A stretch of DNA of 64,000 nucleotides from Desulfuromonadales bacterium (GTDB lineage Bacteria; Desulfobacterota; Desulfuromonadia; Desulfuromonadales; BM103): positions 1 through 64,000 of the forward strand of contig JAQYVY010000003.1 of NCBI GenBank assembly GCA_030145195.1, given 5' to 3'. The notes beneath the pieces were generated by a model that made no database searches, was not told the origin of the DNA, and worked only from the letters and a program-made list of their open reading frames with translations. The translations under genes and the position numbers were made by a program. Below are positions 45,558 to 56,900 of the stretch, piece by piece; the first letter of the stretch is position 1, and each line of letters starts with the position of its first letter.

Positions 45558-46256
45558 TCAGGGCTGTTCCGCCCAAGGATCGTCGGCAAAGTCAATCCAG
45601 TTGACGCAAGGATCATTGAACGCTATCCCCGCGCGGGCACAGGCGATCTCTACGGTACTCTTTTCAACAAAGCGGCTCAGAGACTCAAACACTTGCTCCT
45701 CCGCAGGCTTGAAAACAACCCCGACCTTCGGTTGCTGTCGACCCGGGGAATCACTTGCCGAAACACAATAGAGCACCTCGGCCGCGGTTCTTATCACCTT
45801 CCCTGCCAGTTTCATTTCGATCGTCACCGGAGTCTTGCGTGGCAGTTCAACATCACACAAAAAGCGGCATCCGCGGGGTGAAAGGGAAATCATTCGAGCT
45901 TCGTGCCAGCGGCCGTCATACTGCAAATCGGCCGAGATATCCATGGCGACCCGAAGATGCTGCCGCAAGTTCGAAAAGAAGTGGGCTTCCATCTGACAAT
46001 AAAGCCGCGTCAGCGAAATGGGTACCATAAGAAAGTTCACATCAGCCAGCGGCATCGGGGAGAGCCAGAGAACTGAAGCTTCATGTTCCGGCAAAGCGAG
46101 GCCGCGCTCGACTAAAACGATTCTGGCTGCCATCAGATCATCAACAGTTTCGAATTTCCAATCAGCCAGAATGCTGGACAGCAGCCGTTTAACCAACGGA
46201 TTACGGACCACAATCGCGATCGCTCTGGTATTGGAAGAACTCCCTCCTAATAACAC
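45558..46256 (-). CDS. PilZ-domain protein with degenerate receiver-like N-terminus
   Basis: A 232-residue cytoplasmic protein. The N-terminal 90 residues (IAIVVRNPLVKRLLSSILAD) look like a receiver fold without a clear phosphoacceptor. The C-terminal half is PilZ-like, with RQHLRVAMDISADLQ and SLSPRGCRFLCD corresponding to the cyclic-di-GMP-binding RxxxR and SxxG elements. Start GTG at 46256 has GGAG five bases upstream. It may be an effector for the nearby GGDEF/EAL-type signalling. Confidence 0.78.
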   Translation of the reverse strand: MLLGGSSSNTRAIAIVVRNPLVKRLLSSILADWKFETVDDLMAARIVLVERGLALPEHEASVLWLSPMPLADVNFLMVPISLTRLYCQMEAHFFSNLRQHLRVAMDISADLQYDGRWHEARMISLSPRGCRFLCDVELPRKTPVTIEMKLAGKVIRTAAEVLYCVSASDSPGRQQPKVGVVFKPAEEQVFESLSRFVEKSTVEIACARAGIAFNDPCVNWIDFADDPWAEQP

Positions 46257-46432
46257 TCGTTCTCCACTCCTGGCTCAAAAGGTTGCATAAACGTTCCCCG
46301 GCAGCAATGGAATCTTGCCGAGCGACCACCTTGGTCAACAAGCCTCAAATCTACCATTATATTGACCGTCATGTCTCGTTAAAGTTCCACTGATAAACAA
46401 CCTGCCCGACACCACACAGGGCAAAATCAACG

Positions 46433-47215
46433 TCAGGGCTCCAGTTGAGTCAGCTCCGACAACCGTACCAGATCCTGGTCAAGCAGATGTCGCGGCTTCA
46501 CATTGCTCAACGCCCTAATCATACTGCGCTTGAGGTGGCGGTTATCCTTATACAGATCAGCAATCAGACGCTTCATTTTTTGACGTTTTTGATCCTCCTG
46601 CGTCATTTGCGGACAACCGCAGTCGATCACCGGAAAATCGTTCTGCTGTGCGAACTCGATTATATCAGCTTCCTCGACATAAACCAGCGGGCGAATAATA
46701 GTATGGCGCCCGTTGTCGGCCAACAGCTTAGGACTCATGGCGGCCAGGGTTCCAACATAGAACTGGTTGAGCAAGAGGGTTTCAATAAAATCATCCAGAT
46801 GGTGACCTAGGGCAATCTTATTGCACCCGAGCCGGTCAGAAACGTCATAAAGAACCCCTCGCCGCAACCGGGCGCAGAACGCGCAATAAGAGGAATTTGG
46901 CCGCCGTTTCTCCTCAATAATCTGTCGGCAGTTGGTCTGCTCCATGTGAACGAGGTAACCACAATCACGCAGGTATTCTTCCAGAACGTCCTTGCGATAA
47001 CCGGGGAAACCAGCATCAACATTGACCGCAATCAATTCATAATCAATCGGTGCACGACGTCGCAGTTGGTGTAGGATATGAAGCAAGGCATAGGAATCCT
47101 TCCCGCCAGAAACGGCCACCGCAATCCGGTCGCCCGCTTCGATCAAGCCAAAATCACCAACCGCCTGTCCGGTCCGTTTTTTGACCTTTCGGAAATGTGT
47201 ATTATTGAGCAACAA
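46433..47215 (-). CDS. ttcA: tRNA 2-thiocytidine biosynthesis protein TtcA family
   Basis: A 260-residue PP-loop ATPase. The ATP-binding SGGKDSYALLHIL is followed by the iron-sulfur CXXC motif CAFCARLRRG and a further cysteine-rich VIDCGCPQ. These features fit TtcA, which thiolates cytidine 32 of tRNA, rather than TilS. The only start found is TTG at 47215, with no good ribosome site, so the N-terminus is uncertain. Alone on the minus strand between the PilZ gene and the efflux operon. Confidence 0.85.
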   Translation of the reverse strand: MLLNNTHFRKVKKRTGQAVGDFGLIEAGDRIAVAVSGGKDSYALLHILHQLRRRAPIDYELIAVNVDAGFPGYRKDVLEEYLRDCGYLVHMEQTNCRQIIEEKRRPNSSYCAFCARLRRGVLYDVSDRLGCNKIALGHHLDDFIETLLLNQFYVGTLAAMSPKLLADNGRHTIIRPLVYVEEADIIEFAQQNDFPVIDCGCPQMTQEDQKRQKMKRLIADLYKDNRHLKRSMIRALSNVKPRHLLDQDLVRLSELTQLEP

Positions 47216-47336
47216 CGTTAAGAACCTGCCTTCAGCCTGAACCTGAGTTTACCGATTCAAGCCTTAATAATACGGCTTACAACCCAAACAAGGGTGAACC
47301 TTATAAGCGCACATAAAAAGTGAGCGACACAAAAAA

Positions 47337-50300
47337 CTAGCCTTCCGGCTCAACATGACGCACTGCATGAGTCGGAGCCAGCCCGATAAGCTTCCGGCCA
47401 TCTTCAAGCACCAGGTAAAAGGCTGGAATCAGAACCAAGGTAATGCCGGTAGCAAAGAGAATACCGAAGGCCAGGCTGATCGCCATGGGAACGAGAAACT
47501 GTGCCTGAACGCTGGTTTCCAAAATCATCGGCATAAGACCAAAAAAGGTTGTCAGCGAGGTTAATAAAATCGGCCGAAAGCGTCTTTGCCCAGCCTCCAT
47601 GACCGCATCATGCAAACCCATGCCCTTGCGCAGCATCCGATTGGTGTAGTCGATCAACAACAATGAATCGTTGACCACCACGCCGGTCAAGGCAACAATA
47701 CCAAACATGCTCAGGATGCTCATATCGTATCCCATAATAAAATGCCCGAGAATCGCACCAACAATCCCGAACGGGATCGCGACCATGATCAGCAACGGCT
47801 GGGAGTAGCTACGAAAAGGAATCGCCAGTAGCGCAAAGATGACGATCAACACCAACTTGAAACCGTCAAAGATACTCTCCATCGATTCCCTGCGGCTCTT
47901 CTCCTCGCCTTCCATATCGAAGCTTAAGCCTGGATAATCAGCCATCAGTTTCGGCAGAGCCGTCGCCTTGATTTCGGCGATGATCTCCTCCACGTTGGCA
48001 ACAGCGCTATCCACCGTTGCTGAGACATTAATCACCCGCTTCCGATCCGTCCGGTTGATCGTGCTGAACCCGCGACTCTCAACCAACGTAGCCGCCCGAT
48101 CCAGAGGAACCTCGCCCCCGCCCGGCACCCTGATGCGCAGGGTTTCAAGATCCCATACCCGCTGACGATTCGCCTCGGGATAGCGAACCAGAACCTTGAC
48201 CTCATTGCGGCCACGCTGCAGCCGTAGAGCTTCTGCACCGTAAAATGCGCCGCGCACCTGTCGGCCCAGATTCTCTTCGGTAATACCCAGAGTCCGCGCT
48301 TCGGCCTTCAGGAGGACTTTAACTTCCCGTTTGCCCAGGGTGTAATTGTCAATAATGTCACCCGTCCCCGGATAGGTGGCAATCGTTTTCTTGAGACGCT
48401 CAGACGCCTCGTCCAGAACCATAAAATCCTCATGTGCCAACTGAATGTCGACATTGGCCCCAAGATGCATCAGGTTTGAAGAAAAGGTCAGTTTTTCAAC
48501 GTCTGCAAGTTCCCCCACCCGCTCGCGCCAGAGACTGGAAATCTCGCTGGCACGCACACTACGCCGCTCACTCGGGGTTAAGAACATAGAGATACTGGCC
48601 AGGTTGCCACCGGCACGAGAGATTGATCCCGCCGGGCCCCGATCTGCGGTAGACGTGCCAATATCCGCATAAACGTGTCGCATCACGGAGTCGCCATCCG
48701 CGAGCTCCTGATCATACTCGGCAACAACAGCCAATCCGGCCTTAACGATCTTTTCTTGAACCTTGGTTGTCAATGCCACCGAGCTACCGGGAGCCAACTC
48801 AAGAGCGACCTGAATAACATCGCCATCAACATCCGGCATGAAGCGCGTCTTGACGACCCCGCCACCAATCAGGCCAACACCAGCCAAAAGCAAAACCGCG
48901 CAAGCCAGAGCAACTGTTGTGTAGCGATAGTGCAAACAAAGCACGAGAGTTTTCTGATATGGACCGTCAATAAACTTCTGCAGAGCTCGACCGAACCGCC
49001 GCCGGTTCTTGTCGAGACTACTCAAAAAACGACCCGGAGCCTGCATCGGTTGGCCAATCGCCAGATGCGCTGGCAAGATAAACAGACACTCAACAAGTGA
49101 CACCACCAGGATCGAAATAACAATCACCGGAATCACCATAATGAACTTCCCCATAATACCGAGGGTAAAGAGCAAAGGTAAAAACGCTGTCACCGAAGTC
49201 AGGATGGCAAAAACAACCGGCTGAAAAACCTCAAGGGTGCCGTCGATCGCAGCTTGGAGATAGGGTTTGCCCTTTTGCCGGTGTTCATAAACATTCTCGC
49301 CGACCACAATGGCATCATCAACCACAATGCCGAGCGCCATAATAAAGGCAAAGAGCGAGATCATGTTGATGGAGACATCGGCCACCGGCATGAAGAGCAA
49401 CGCCCCACAGAAAGAGATGGGGATGCCAAGCATGACCCAGAGCGCCAGGCGAATTTCGAGGAACAGACTCAGGACGACAAAAACCAATACCAGACCGATC
49501 AGGGCATTTTTAACCAACAGATCCTTGCGGCTCTTGAAAAGTTCCGAGTTGTCGTTCCAGGTAGCCAAATCAACCGAATCTGGAAGTTGACGTCGTTTTT
49601 TCTCGACAAATTCATGCACAGTCTCGGAAATTTCCGTCGGCTTCTGGTCACCTACCCGGTAGACCTTGACCATAGCCGCCGGCAAGCCATCAAAGAGACC
49701 CAACTGGTCAGTCTCCTCGAACCCATCCCGAATGGAGGCAATCTCGCCGAGGGTGACTTCCGTACCCTCGGCAGAGGTCAGAATAACGATACTGGCGTAT
49801 TCATGACCGACATAGCGCCGTTCCTTGGTTCTGACCAGGATCTCACCGGAAGCCGTTTTAATCGTTCCCCCGGGCAGATCAAGAGACGCCTGACGAACCC
49901 TTTGTGCAACTTGATCGAGGGTCAGATCGTAACGCCGCAGAGTGGTCTCATCAATCTCGATCGATATTTCATAGGGGCGCACACCACTTAAATCAATCTG
50001 GGTAATGCCAGGTTCCAAAAGTAATTCGTCTTGAATCTGCTCGGCCAATTCACGCAAGCTGCGCTCGGGCAGCTGGCCGAAAACAACCACGGAGATGACC
50101 TCGCGCCGATTGAGCAGCTTGCTGACCACCGGCTTTTCAGAGTCTTGCGGAAAGGTGGTGATCCGGTCAACTTCACTCTTGATATCCTGCAGGACCAGGT
50201 CGATATCTGCATCAGTGGTCACCTCAGCGGTGACCACACCATAGCCTTCAGCCGCGACAGATTTGAGTTGTTTGATACCGTCAAGCCCGGTCAGGTTTTC

Positions 50301-50507
50301 CTCAACCTTGAGAATGACGCCCTCTTCAACCTCTTCCGGACCGGCACCCGGATAGACCACTTTCACCTGAATACGGTCAAGGGCAATATCCGGGAAAACT
50401 TCCTGTTTAACGTTGAAGCCGAGGATCAGGCCACCAATGACGAGGACCAGCATCAACAGATTGGCGGCGACGTGATTTTCCGCCATCCAGCGAATGGGGC
50501 CATTCAT
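47337..50507 (-). CDS. RND-family multidrug efflux transporter (inner-membrane pump)
   Basis: A 1056-residue transporter with 12 membrane helices and two large periplasmic loops. The proton-relay signature GIVVDDAIVVGENVYEH is in TM4, and NDSLLLIDYTNRM in the C-terminal half. Of the HAE1/AcrB-like group, but the periplasmic part also fits uncharacterised RND pumps; the substrate is unknown. Its ATG overlaps the stop of the adaptor gene (TAATG). It is the third gene of the tripartite operon. Confidence 0.93.
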   Translation of the reverse strand: MNGPIRWMAENHVAANLLMLVLVIGGLILGFNVKQEVFPDIALDRIQVKVVYPGAGPEEVEEGVILKVEENLTGLDGIKQLKSVAAEGYGVVTAEVTTDADIDLVLQDIKSEVDRITTFPQDSEKPVVSKLLNRREVISVVVFGQLPERSLRELAEQIQDELLLEPGITQIDLSGVRPYEISIEIDETTLRRYDLTLDQVAQRVRQASLDLPGGTIKTASGEILVRTKERRYVGHEYASIVILTSAEGTEVTLGEIASIRDGFEETDQLGLFDGLPAAMVKVYRVGDQKPTEISETVHEFVEKKRRQLPDSVDLATWNDNSELFKSRKDLLVKNALIGLVLVFVVLSLFLEIRLALWVMLGIPISFCGALLFMPVADVSINMISLFAFIMALGIVVDDAIVVGENVYEHRQKGKPYLQAAIDGTLEVFQPVVFAILTSVTAFLPLLFTLGIMGKFIMVIPVIVISILVVSLVECLFILPAHLAIGQPMQAPGRFLSSLDKNRRRFGRALQKFIDGPYQKTLVLCLHYRYTTVALACAVLLLAGVGLIGGGVVKTRFMPDVDGDVIQVALELAPGSSVALTTKVQEKIVKAGLAVVAEYDQELADGDSVMRHVYADIGTSTADRGPAGSISRAGGNLASISMFLTPSERRSVRASEISSLWRERVGELADVEKLTFSSNLMHLGANVDIQLAHEDFMVLDEASERLKKTIATYPGTGDIIDNYTLGKREVKVLLKAEARTLGITEENLGRQVRGAFYGAEALRLQRGRNEVKVLVRYPEANRQRVWDLETLRIRVPGGGEVPLDRAATLVESRGFSTINRTDRKRVINVSATVDSAVANVEEIIAEIKATALPKLMADYPGLSFDMEGEEKSRRESMESIFDGFKLVLIVIFALLAIPFRSYSQPLLIMVAIPFGIVGAILGHFIMGYDMSILSMFGIVALTGVVVNDSLLLIDYTNRMLRKGMGLHDAVMEAGQRRFRPILLTSLTTFFGLMPMILETSVQAQFLVPMAISLAFGILFATGITLVLIPAFYLVLEDGRKLIGLAPTHAVRHVEPEG

Positions 50508-51679
50508 TATTTGCTCTCCTGCAACTGCGGACGCAACAGCATACCTTCAGCGGCCCCGGGCAAATTCGACAAGACCACCTTTTCACCGGTTTCCAGCCCG
50601 GCACGAACCAGAACCTCATCTCGCTCGCGACGAAAAATCTCGACCCCACGGATATGCAGCCGATTTTCGGCATCAACAATCCATACGCTGTCGTTGTCAT
50701 GCAAGGCACCGCGCGGCACAGCAATAACGCCAGAGATTTCTTCACCCTGCATATGGACTTCAACGAACATTCCCGGCAAGAGCTCGCTCAGAAGACTTGC
50801 ATCTTTCGAATCCCGGAAAAACGGATCAGCAACGGTCACCACCACATTTGCCATTCGATTGCGTGGATCTATCTCGCCCAAAGCTCGGGTTATCACGCCC
50901 TGCCAAGCAAAGGTCTTGCCACCGGATTGCAATTCAACTTGCGCGGTTGAACCTTGCTGAGAAACCTCATTGCGCGGGACCTGTAACCAGGCAAGCTGAT
51001 CGAGAGAAACCGGCACGACAATTTCCATCTGATCGGTCCCGGCAACAGTTGCGACTGACACGCCAGCCCGGAGATATTGACCGACATCGACCTGTTCATT
51101 GCGAATATAGCAATTAAACGGGGCGGTAATGCTAGTGCGTTGCAGGTTGAGTTCCGCCTGTTTGATCGCAGCGAGAGCCGCATCACGCTGGGCCAGAGCG
51201 CTCTTAAGTTGCGGCGCGTAAACAACCAGAGGGCTGGGCTCTTCATTCTCCTTGAATTCAAGCCGTTGCCACTCCTTGCGCGCGAGAGCCGCAAGGTTTT
51301 CATTACGCGCCAACTCCAGTTCCGTCTGCGCCAAACTGGCCTGAGCCATAGCGAGCGCCAGTTGATAATCAACCGCCTCAATGGTAAACAGCTCTTCGCC
51401 TTGGCGAAAGAAACCACCAGCAACCATGCGCGGCGAAATCTTGTTAACCTGACCCGTAACTTGCGGCGCAATACTCGCCTCGAAGCGTGGTTGAGCGGTA
51501 CCGGTACCGGTGACGACAATTCTCCGACTGGCGGCCGTCACCTCAACAACCTCGACGAGAGGTCCAAGATATGGCTTCTCCTGCGGCTGCGGCAGCTGGC
51601 GTGATTTGACTATCAACCCGGTCAGAACCAGGGCGACAACCATGATGATAACTGGCAAAACAACCTTTCTCTTACTCAT
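50507..51679 (-). CDS. RND efflux periplasmic adaptor
   Basis: A 390-residue membrane-fusion protein. An N-terminal signal anchor (VVLPVIIMVVALVLTGLI) precedes a lipoyl/barrel-sandwich domain (VTGTGTAQPRFEASIAPQVT), an alpha-helical hairpin and a beta-barrel region. I prefer the ATG at 51679, with AAAGGAT upstream, over one at 51700. It overlaps the end of the outer-membrane gene by 8 bases and the pump start by its stop. It bridges the pump to the outer-membrane channel. Confidence 0.9.
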   Translation of the reverse strand: MSKRKVVLPVIIMVVALVLTGLIVKSRQLPQPQEKPYLGPLVEVVEVTAASRRIVVTGTGTAQPRFEASIAPQVTGQVNKISPRMVAGGFFRQGEELFTIEAVDYQLALAMAQASLAQTELELARNENLAALARKEWQRLEFKENEEPSPLVVYAPQLKSALAQRDAALAAIKQAELNLQRTSITAPFNCYIRNEQVDVGQYLRAGVSVATVAGTDQMEIVVPVSLDQLAWLQVPRNEVSQQGSTAQVELQSGGKTFAWQGVITRALGEIDPRNRMANVVVTVADPFFRDSKDASLLSELLPGMFVEVHMQGEEISGVIAVPRGALHDNDSVWIVDAENRLHIRGVEIFRRERDEVLVRAGLETGEKVVLSNLPGAAEGMLLRPQLQESK

Positions 51680-53093
51680 TATCGGTATCCTTTTTTGCAC
51701 TCAGACGTAATGCCATCTCTTGCCGCATCCAACCACCACCCAGCGCCCGCGCCAGAGTGATCCGATCAGAGAGGAGTTGCCGTCGGGCTGACAGTAACCG
51801 GCTGCGTGTTTCAAAGTCAGCGCGTTGAGCAGTTAAAACCGGCAGGTAATCCGTGAGGCCGAAGAGATAGCGTTCGGTCGTTAAACGTAAGGTTGAACCG
51901 GTTGCCTGAGACGTTTCGTTCAAGCGCGCGACCCGCTGTGCCTCCGCCCAGTTGTCGACAAGAGCATCCTCAACCTCGCGAAAGGCGTCCAGAACCTTTT
52001 GTTGATATCGAGAAACCGCCTCTGCCAGTACGGCCCGAGTGCGGTCGACTTCGGCTCGTCGTCGGCCACCATCGATCACCGGCAGGGTCAAACTGCCCAA
52101 CAAGTTCCAGAACTCGCCGGTCAGCAACCCCGCAGTGAGCTCCTGTCGCGTTGAACCGTAACTACCCATCAAGCTGATCGAAGGGAAACGGTCAGCGATT
52201 GCGGCGGCAACGCTGGCGTCGGCAGCTTCAATCCGCTTCAACTCAGCCCTGAGATCAGGTCTGTTCTCAAGCAATTCAAATGGAACACCGGTGGCGAAGA
52301 GTTCAGGCACCGGCGGCAAGACCGTCAGCTCGCCGGACAAAACCGACCCAGGATAATGCCCGAGCAACACCCCGATGGCATGCTCCGCTCTGGCTTGTCC
52401 AGCTTCATACAGAGGACGAGTCGCCTGGGCTGCAGACAAGCTCTGGCGGGCCTGGTGCATATCGACGGCCGGCACCAAACCTGAACGATAGCGGTCTTCG
52501 ACCCGGGCCAAAGTATCAGCAAAGGAAGCAATGCTCTGATCAACCAGGGCCAGCTGTGCCCGTTGTTCAATCGCTAGAAAATAGAGATCTGCCAGTCGCG
52601 ATGACAAGCTGAGATAAAAACTCTGCAGCTCTTCTTCGCCAGCAGCAAACTCACTCAAAGCCGCTTGGCTCCGTGCAGCCAGCTTGCCCCAAAGATCAAG
52701 CTCAAAACCTGCCGCGACCGACAACTGTTCGCTCTTTCCAGTAAAATCGTTGACCAGTCCAGGTTGACGGCTACGCCCTAAAGTCCCTTCGGCAGAAAGC
52801 CTCGGCCGCTGTGCACTGCTCGTAATGCGAAACGCCGCCGCCACCTGCTCCAGCCGCGCGTAGGCCTGAGCCAGTTCCAGGTTCTGGGCAAACAGTTCCT
52901 GCATCAACTGGTTGAGCTGCTCATCTTTAAAAACAAGCCACCAGCGATCAAGCGCTGGGTTCGAAGTTGCAACCGTGCTGCTTTCGAGGTACTGCGTCGG
53001 CAGTTCGTCGGACAGGTTCACGACTGTTGCCTGATGCAACGAACAACCACTCAGCAACAAAACAATCAAGAAGAAGAACCATCGAAAGGTCAT
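51672..53093 (-). CDS. RND efflux outer-membrane lipoprotein (NodT/TolC-type)
   Basis: A 473-residue channel. A lipoprotein signal with lipobox LLLSGC is followed by two TolC-like helical repeats (ELAQAYARLEQVAAAFR; VPFELLENRPDLRAEL, a hallmark of the NodT family). The ATG overlaps the TetR gene's TGA (ATGA). Completes the tripartite pump with adaptor and inner-membrane protein. Confidence 0.9.
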   Translation of the reverse strand: MTFRWFFFLIVLLLSGCSLHQATVVNLSDELPTQYLESSTVATSNPALDRWWLVFKDEQLNQLMQELFAQNLELAQAYARLEQVAAAFRITSSAQRPRLSAEGTLGRSRQPGLVNDFTGKSEQLSVAAGFELDLWGKLAARSQAALSEFAAGEEELQSFYLSLSSRLADLYFLAIEQRAQLALVDQSIASFADTLARVEDRYRSGLVPAVDMHQARQSLSAAQATRPLYEAGQARAEHAIGVLLGHYPGSVLSGELTVLPPVPELFATGVPFELLENRPDLRAELKRIEAADASVAAAIADRFPSISLMGSYGSTRQELTAGLLTGEFWNLLGSLTLPVIDGGRRRAEVDRTRAVLAEAVSRYQQKVLDAFREVEDALVDNWAEAQRVARLNETSQATGSTLRLTTERYLFGLTDYLPVLTAQRADFETRSRLLSARRQLLSDRITLARALGGGWMRQEMALRLSAKKDTDNE

Positions 53094-53725
53094 TGGGCGG
53101 CCTCCAGTCCGGCAGTGGTGTAATCGAGGAACACCTCAATCAGTTCCTCCGTTTCGAGCTCAACGGAAACGTCCGCTGGCGTTATGGAGTGGCGATCGTG
53201 GCAGCGCATGATATGACTCATCGAACCAATGGCGAAATGCAGTCGCCAAAAGAGCGTCTTCCGCGACAAGCCCGGCAAGGCCCGTTCCAGAGCAGTAAAC
53301 AATTTGACCATGATCGGACTCATGTGCCGCATAAAAATTGACATGACCAGCCCTTGCGGCTCGGCGAGGGCATGCCCGATCAGGCGGATAAAACCTTCAG
53401 CATCAGAACCTTTTTGCCGCAACCGAAAGGTCGGCTCAACAAAGGTGCGAAGGACCTCACGCGTAGTCGGCACGGTTCCAGCCGCCTCGGCCCGAGACAA
53501 AACAGCTTCAAGTTGGCTCAACCGAAGCTTATTCAAGGGCTCAAGCCGCCGCAGCAAAACGGCTTCCATCAGAGCATCTTTACTGCCAAAATGATAATTG
53601 ACTGCGGCAAGGTTAACCTCAGCAGAAGCAGTAATCGCTCGCAGTGAAGTGGCATGATAACCGTGCGCAGCAAAGAGCAGTTCGGCAGCATCGAGAATTT
53701 TTTCTTTGGTATCGATTTGGCACAT
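53090..53725 (-). CDS. TetR-family transcriptional regulator
   Basis: A 211-residue repressor (if started at ATG 53725, preceded by GGAG; a start at 53776 adds 17 residues). The N-terminal helix-turn-helix is clear: ILDAAELLFAAHGYHATSLR and VNLAAVNYHFGSKDALMEAV. The C-terminal ligand domain resembles the CecR/YbiH group. As first gene of the efflux operon it presumably represses its own operon; the inducer is unknown. Confidence 0.92.
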   Translation of the reverse strand: MCQIDTKEKILDAAELLFAAHGYHATSLRAITASAEVNLAAVNYHFGSKDALMEAVLLRRLEPLNKLRLSQLEAVLSRAEAAGTVPTTREVLRTFVEPTFRLRQKGSDAEGFIRLIGHALAEPQGLVMSIFMRHMSPIMVKLFTALERALPGLSRKTLFWRLHFAIGSMSHIMRCHDRHSITPADVSVELETEELIEVFLDYTTAGLEAAQ

Positions 53726-53969
53726 TGCTGTTGATGACTCCAGAGGCATGATAGTAAGATCAAGCACATTGTTCATACGAGTGATTTAAACGACTGTTTG
53801 AAATCTGTCAAGCTTTTTCATGCTCACTCTTTTTTGAGGCCAGAGAGAAAATGAAGTGTAAGATGGAACCGTAGACCAAACCGACCTCCAAGTCAGAGGC
53901 ACCAGCCGTTGCGCCTTGAACCATAAGTGCTAACCTTAAAACAACCTGATAATTCCTGAGAGGGTTTCG

Positions 53970-56900
53970 ATGTTTACCTGGAAACGACTGCTGTATGCTT
54001 CGGCATTGATCATTATACTTTTGTTTGCATTCACCAGCCTGATCCTCCCAGGAATCGTTATCGACCGGGCGCAAAGCTGGGTTGCCGCAGAAACGGGCCG
54101 CACCCTGAAGATTGATTCGGTCACCATCAATCCGCTTGGTCTCACCGTTGCAATTCACGAGCTATCACTCAGCGAAGCAGACCAGCACACGCCCTTTATC
54201 ACCTGGCAAAAGCTGAGCCTGTCATTGAGCGTGAAATCACTGTTCCACCTGGCACCGATTGTCGATGAACTTAAGCTGGACAACCCGACCTTACATCTCG
54301 AACGCCTGGCAGACCATCAATTCAACTTCAGCGACCTCCTTCCCGAGACTAAGGAGGAGGCCAGCCCCGACTCTCCGAAGGAACCCTCGCGGTTTTCTCT
54401 CAACAACCTGACGATCAACAATGGCAGCATTGAACTGATCGATTCCAGCCTCGGCGAGGAGATCAAGCACACCATTCAGGAGTTGAACCTGGCCCTGCCG
54501 GCCATCGGCAACCTGGCCTACATGGTCGAAAACCCGGTGCAACCGATGCTGCACGCAGTTGTCAATGACGCGCCGATTGACATCCAGGGAACCCTCAAGC
54601 CCTTCTCCAAAACCCAGGAGATGCACTTCAAGCTGGCTTTAGACGACATTGATCTGCCCTTTTATCTCGGCTACGTTCCGATGGAACTGCCGATTCAGCT
54701 GCGGACCGGGCGGCTGAGTTTTGACCTCGGTCTCATCTATCGACTGTCCGCCGAAACGGGTCCGCAACTCGAACTTAACGGCGATGTTGTCTTGACGGGG
54801 CTGAACATTTTCGATCGGCAAAGTGAACAGCTGTTTTTTCTGCCGTTGCTCCAATGTCAGATAGCCCCTTCCCAGCTCCTGGAGAAAGCCATCCATCTCG
54901 CCACCTTACGAATCTACAACCTCGAAGTGCAGCTTAACCGAGACAGCAAAGGCGAATGGAACCACGCCCGCCTGAAAATGCCGGAAACCGCAAAACCGCA
55001 ACCGGAAGAACCGGCGGCCGCTGACACCAAGCCGTTCAACCTGACAATTGACTCCCTCTGGTTACGTGATGGCGTCATCGTTTTCCGCGATGACATCCCG
55101 CCAGGCGGCTTCGAAACTGTGGTCAAGGACATCACTCTCGACCTTCACGATTTTGCTCTCGGCAGTTCAACACCGATGCCACTGCACCTGGCCCTAGCTA
55201 CCGAACGTGACGAACAGCTTGAGATCGAAGGCCATCTGGCCCTTGAACCACTATCGCTTTCTCTGGCGATCAAAGCCGCGCAGATTCCGCTGGCGGCCTA
55301 CCAGCCTTATTACCAAGCCACCGTTGCCGCGCCGCTGGGGGGGACGCTGCATTTACAAACACAGCTGGCCGTCACTCCAGAAAACCCATTGTTGCTGAGC
55401 AACGCTCAGATGGTGATCAACGATCTTTACGGGCCGATTGCTGCGGACGAAGGTCTCTGGATCGACCTGTTGAAGGTGTCGGATTTTTCTTTCGATCTGG
55501 CCGCCAACCGGCTGGAGATTGAGCGGATCGCCTATGATGACGCCAGGGTCCGCTTCTCCCGTGCGCATGACGGCCGCTGGTCATTCATGTCGCGCAACTA
55601 CCCGGTGTTGATGAAACTGCTGGAACCGAGGGCCGAGCAGCCGGCCAAACCCAAAACGGCACCGAGCGGGCCGGAGTTCAATTATCGTATTGGTGAATTG
55701 ACTTTGCAAAACTGGAATTTCGACATTCGCGATCACCAGCTCAAGCAGCCAGCCCGGATCAGAATCGATGACCTGAATCTGGCGATTCAGAACCTTGCCG
55801 CGCCTGAGCCGGTGCAGAGTCCGATCACCTTCTCTGCTTTGGTACCACCGAAAGGTCAGGTTCAGATCGACGGCAACCTTAGCCTGGCAAACCAGTCTGT
55901 CGAACTGGTTGGACAGTTAACGCAGCTGCCGCTGACCCCCCTGGCACCCTATCTTGCCGAGCAAACTAATCTGGAGCTGAGCAATGGGGTCATCAATGCC
56001 AAGCTGAAGGTAAAGTCTGTCCCCAACGCTGATGGCGCCGCCATAGCCTTTGCCGGCAAGCTGGGGATCAGCCGTATGCACCTGCTCGACGGTCTTCATC
56101 ATGAAGACCTGGTGAAATGGGACAGCCTGCAGGTCGCCGGGCTCAAGGGCACCACCGCCCCGTTAAGTCTTGCAATCGACTCGATTACTTTGAGCGATTA
56201 CTTTGCCAAAGTCATAATTGATGAAGAGGCCCGGCTGAACCTGACGGAAGCTTTTAAAAACAGCGATGAAAGCACAGAGGACGCCCTGACCAAAGCAGAA
56301 AAACCAGCGACTGAGATTGAACCGGTTCCCGTGCAACCGACCACATCGCCGGAGGTGCAAATTGCCAAGGTCGTTTTGCAGGGCGGCCAGATCGACTTTA
56401 CTGATCGACACCTGCCGCAACCGTTTCATGCCGACATGCAAAAGTTAGGCGGACGCATTGAAGGCCTCAGTTCGGCACCTGACGCACGTGCCGAAGTTGA
56501 CCTGCGAGGCAACTTGCGCAACCAGTCGCCGCTCAGTATTACAGGAGAAATCAACCCACTGGCAAAAGAGCTCTTCCTGGATTTGAAGCTCGGCTTCCGC
56601 GACATCGAGATGAGCCCTTTCTCGCCTTATTCAGGAACCTTTGTCGGTTACTTGATCGAAAAAGGCAAACTGCACTTAAATCTCAATTATTTTATCGAGG
56701 AGAGTCGGCTTAAAGCCAGTAACAAAGTCTTTATCGACCAGCTCACTTTTGGCGAGGCCGTTGAGAGCGAGCAAGCTACCAGTCTGCCGGTTAAATTGGC
56801 GGTAGCCTTGCTCAAGGATCGCAACGGCGAAATTCATCTCGATATCCCGGTGTCTGGCAGCCTCAATGATCCGCAGTTCAGTATTGGCAGTGTGATCTGG

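Noticed and set aside
53808-54158. Minus-strand frame between the TetR and DUF748 genes, with a hydrophobic C-terminus
   Set aside because: Its N-terminal two thirds lie antisense to DUF748, it has no ribosome site, and the remaining short frame matches nothing I recognise.
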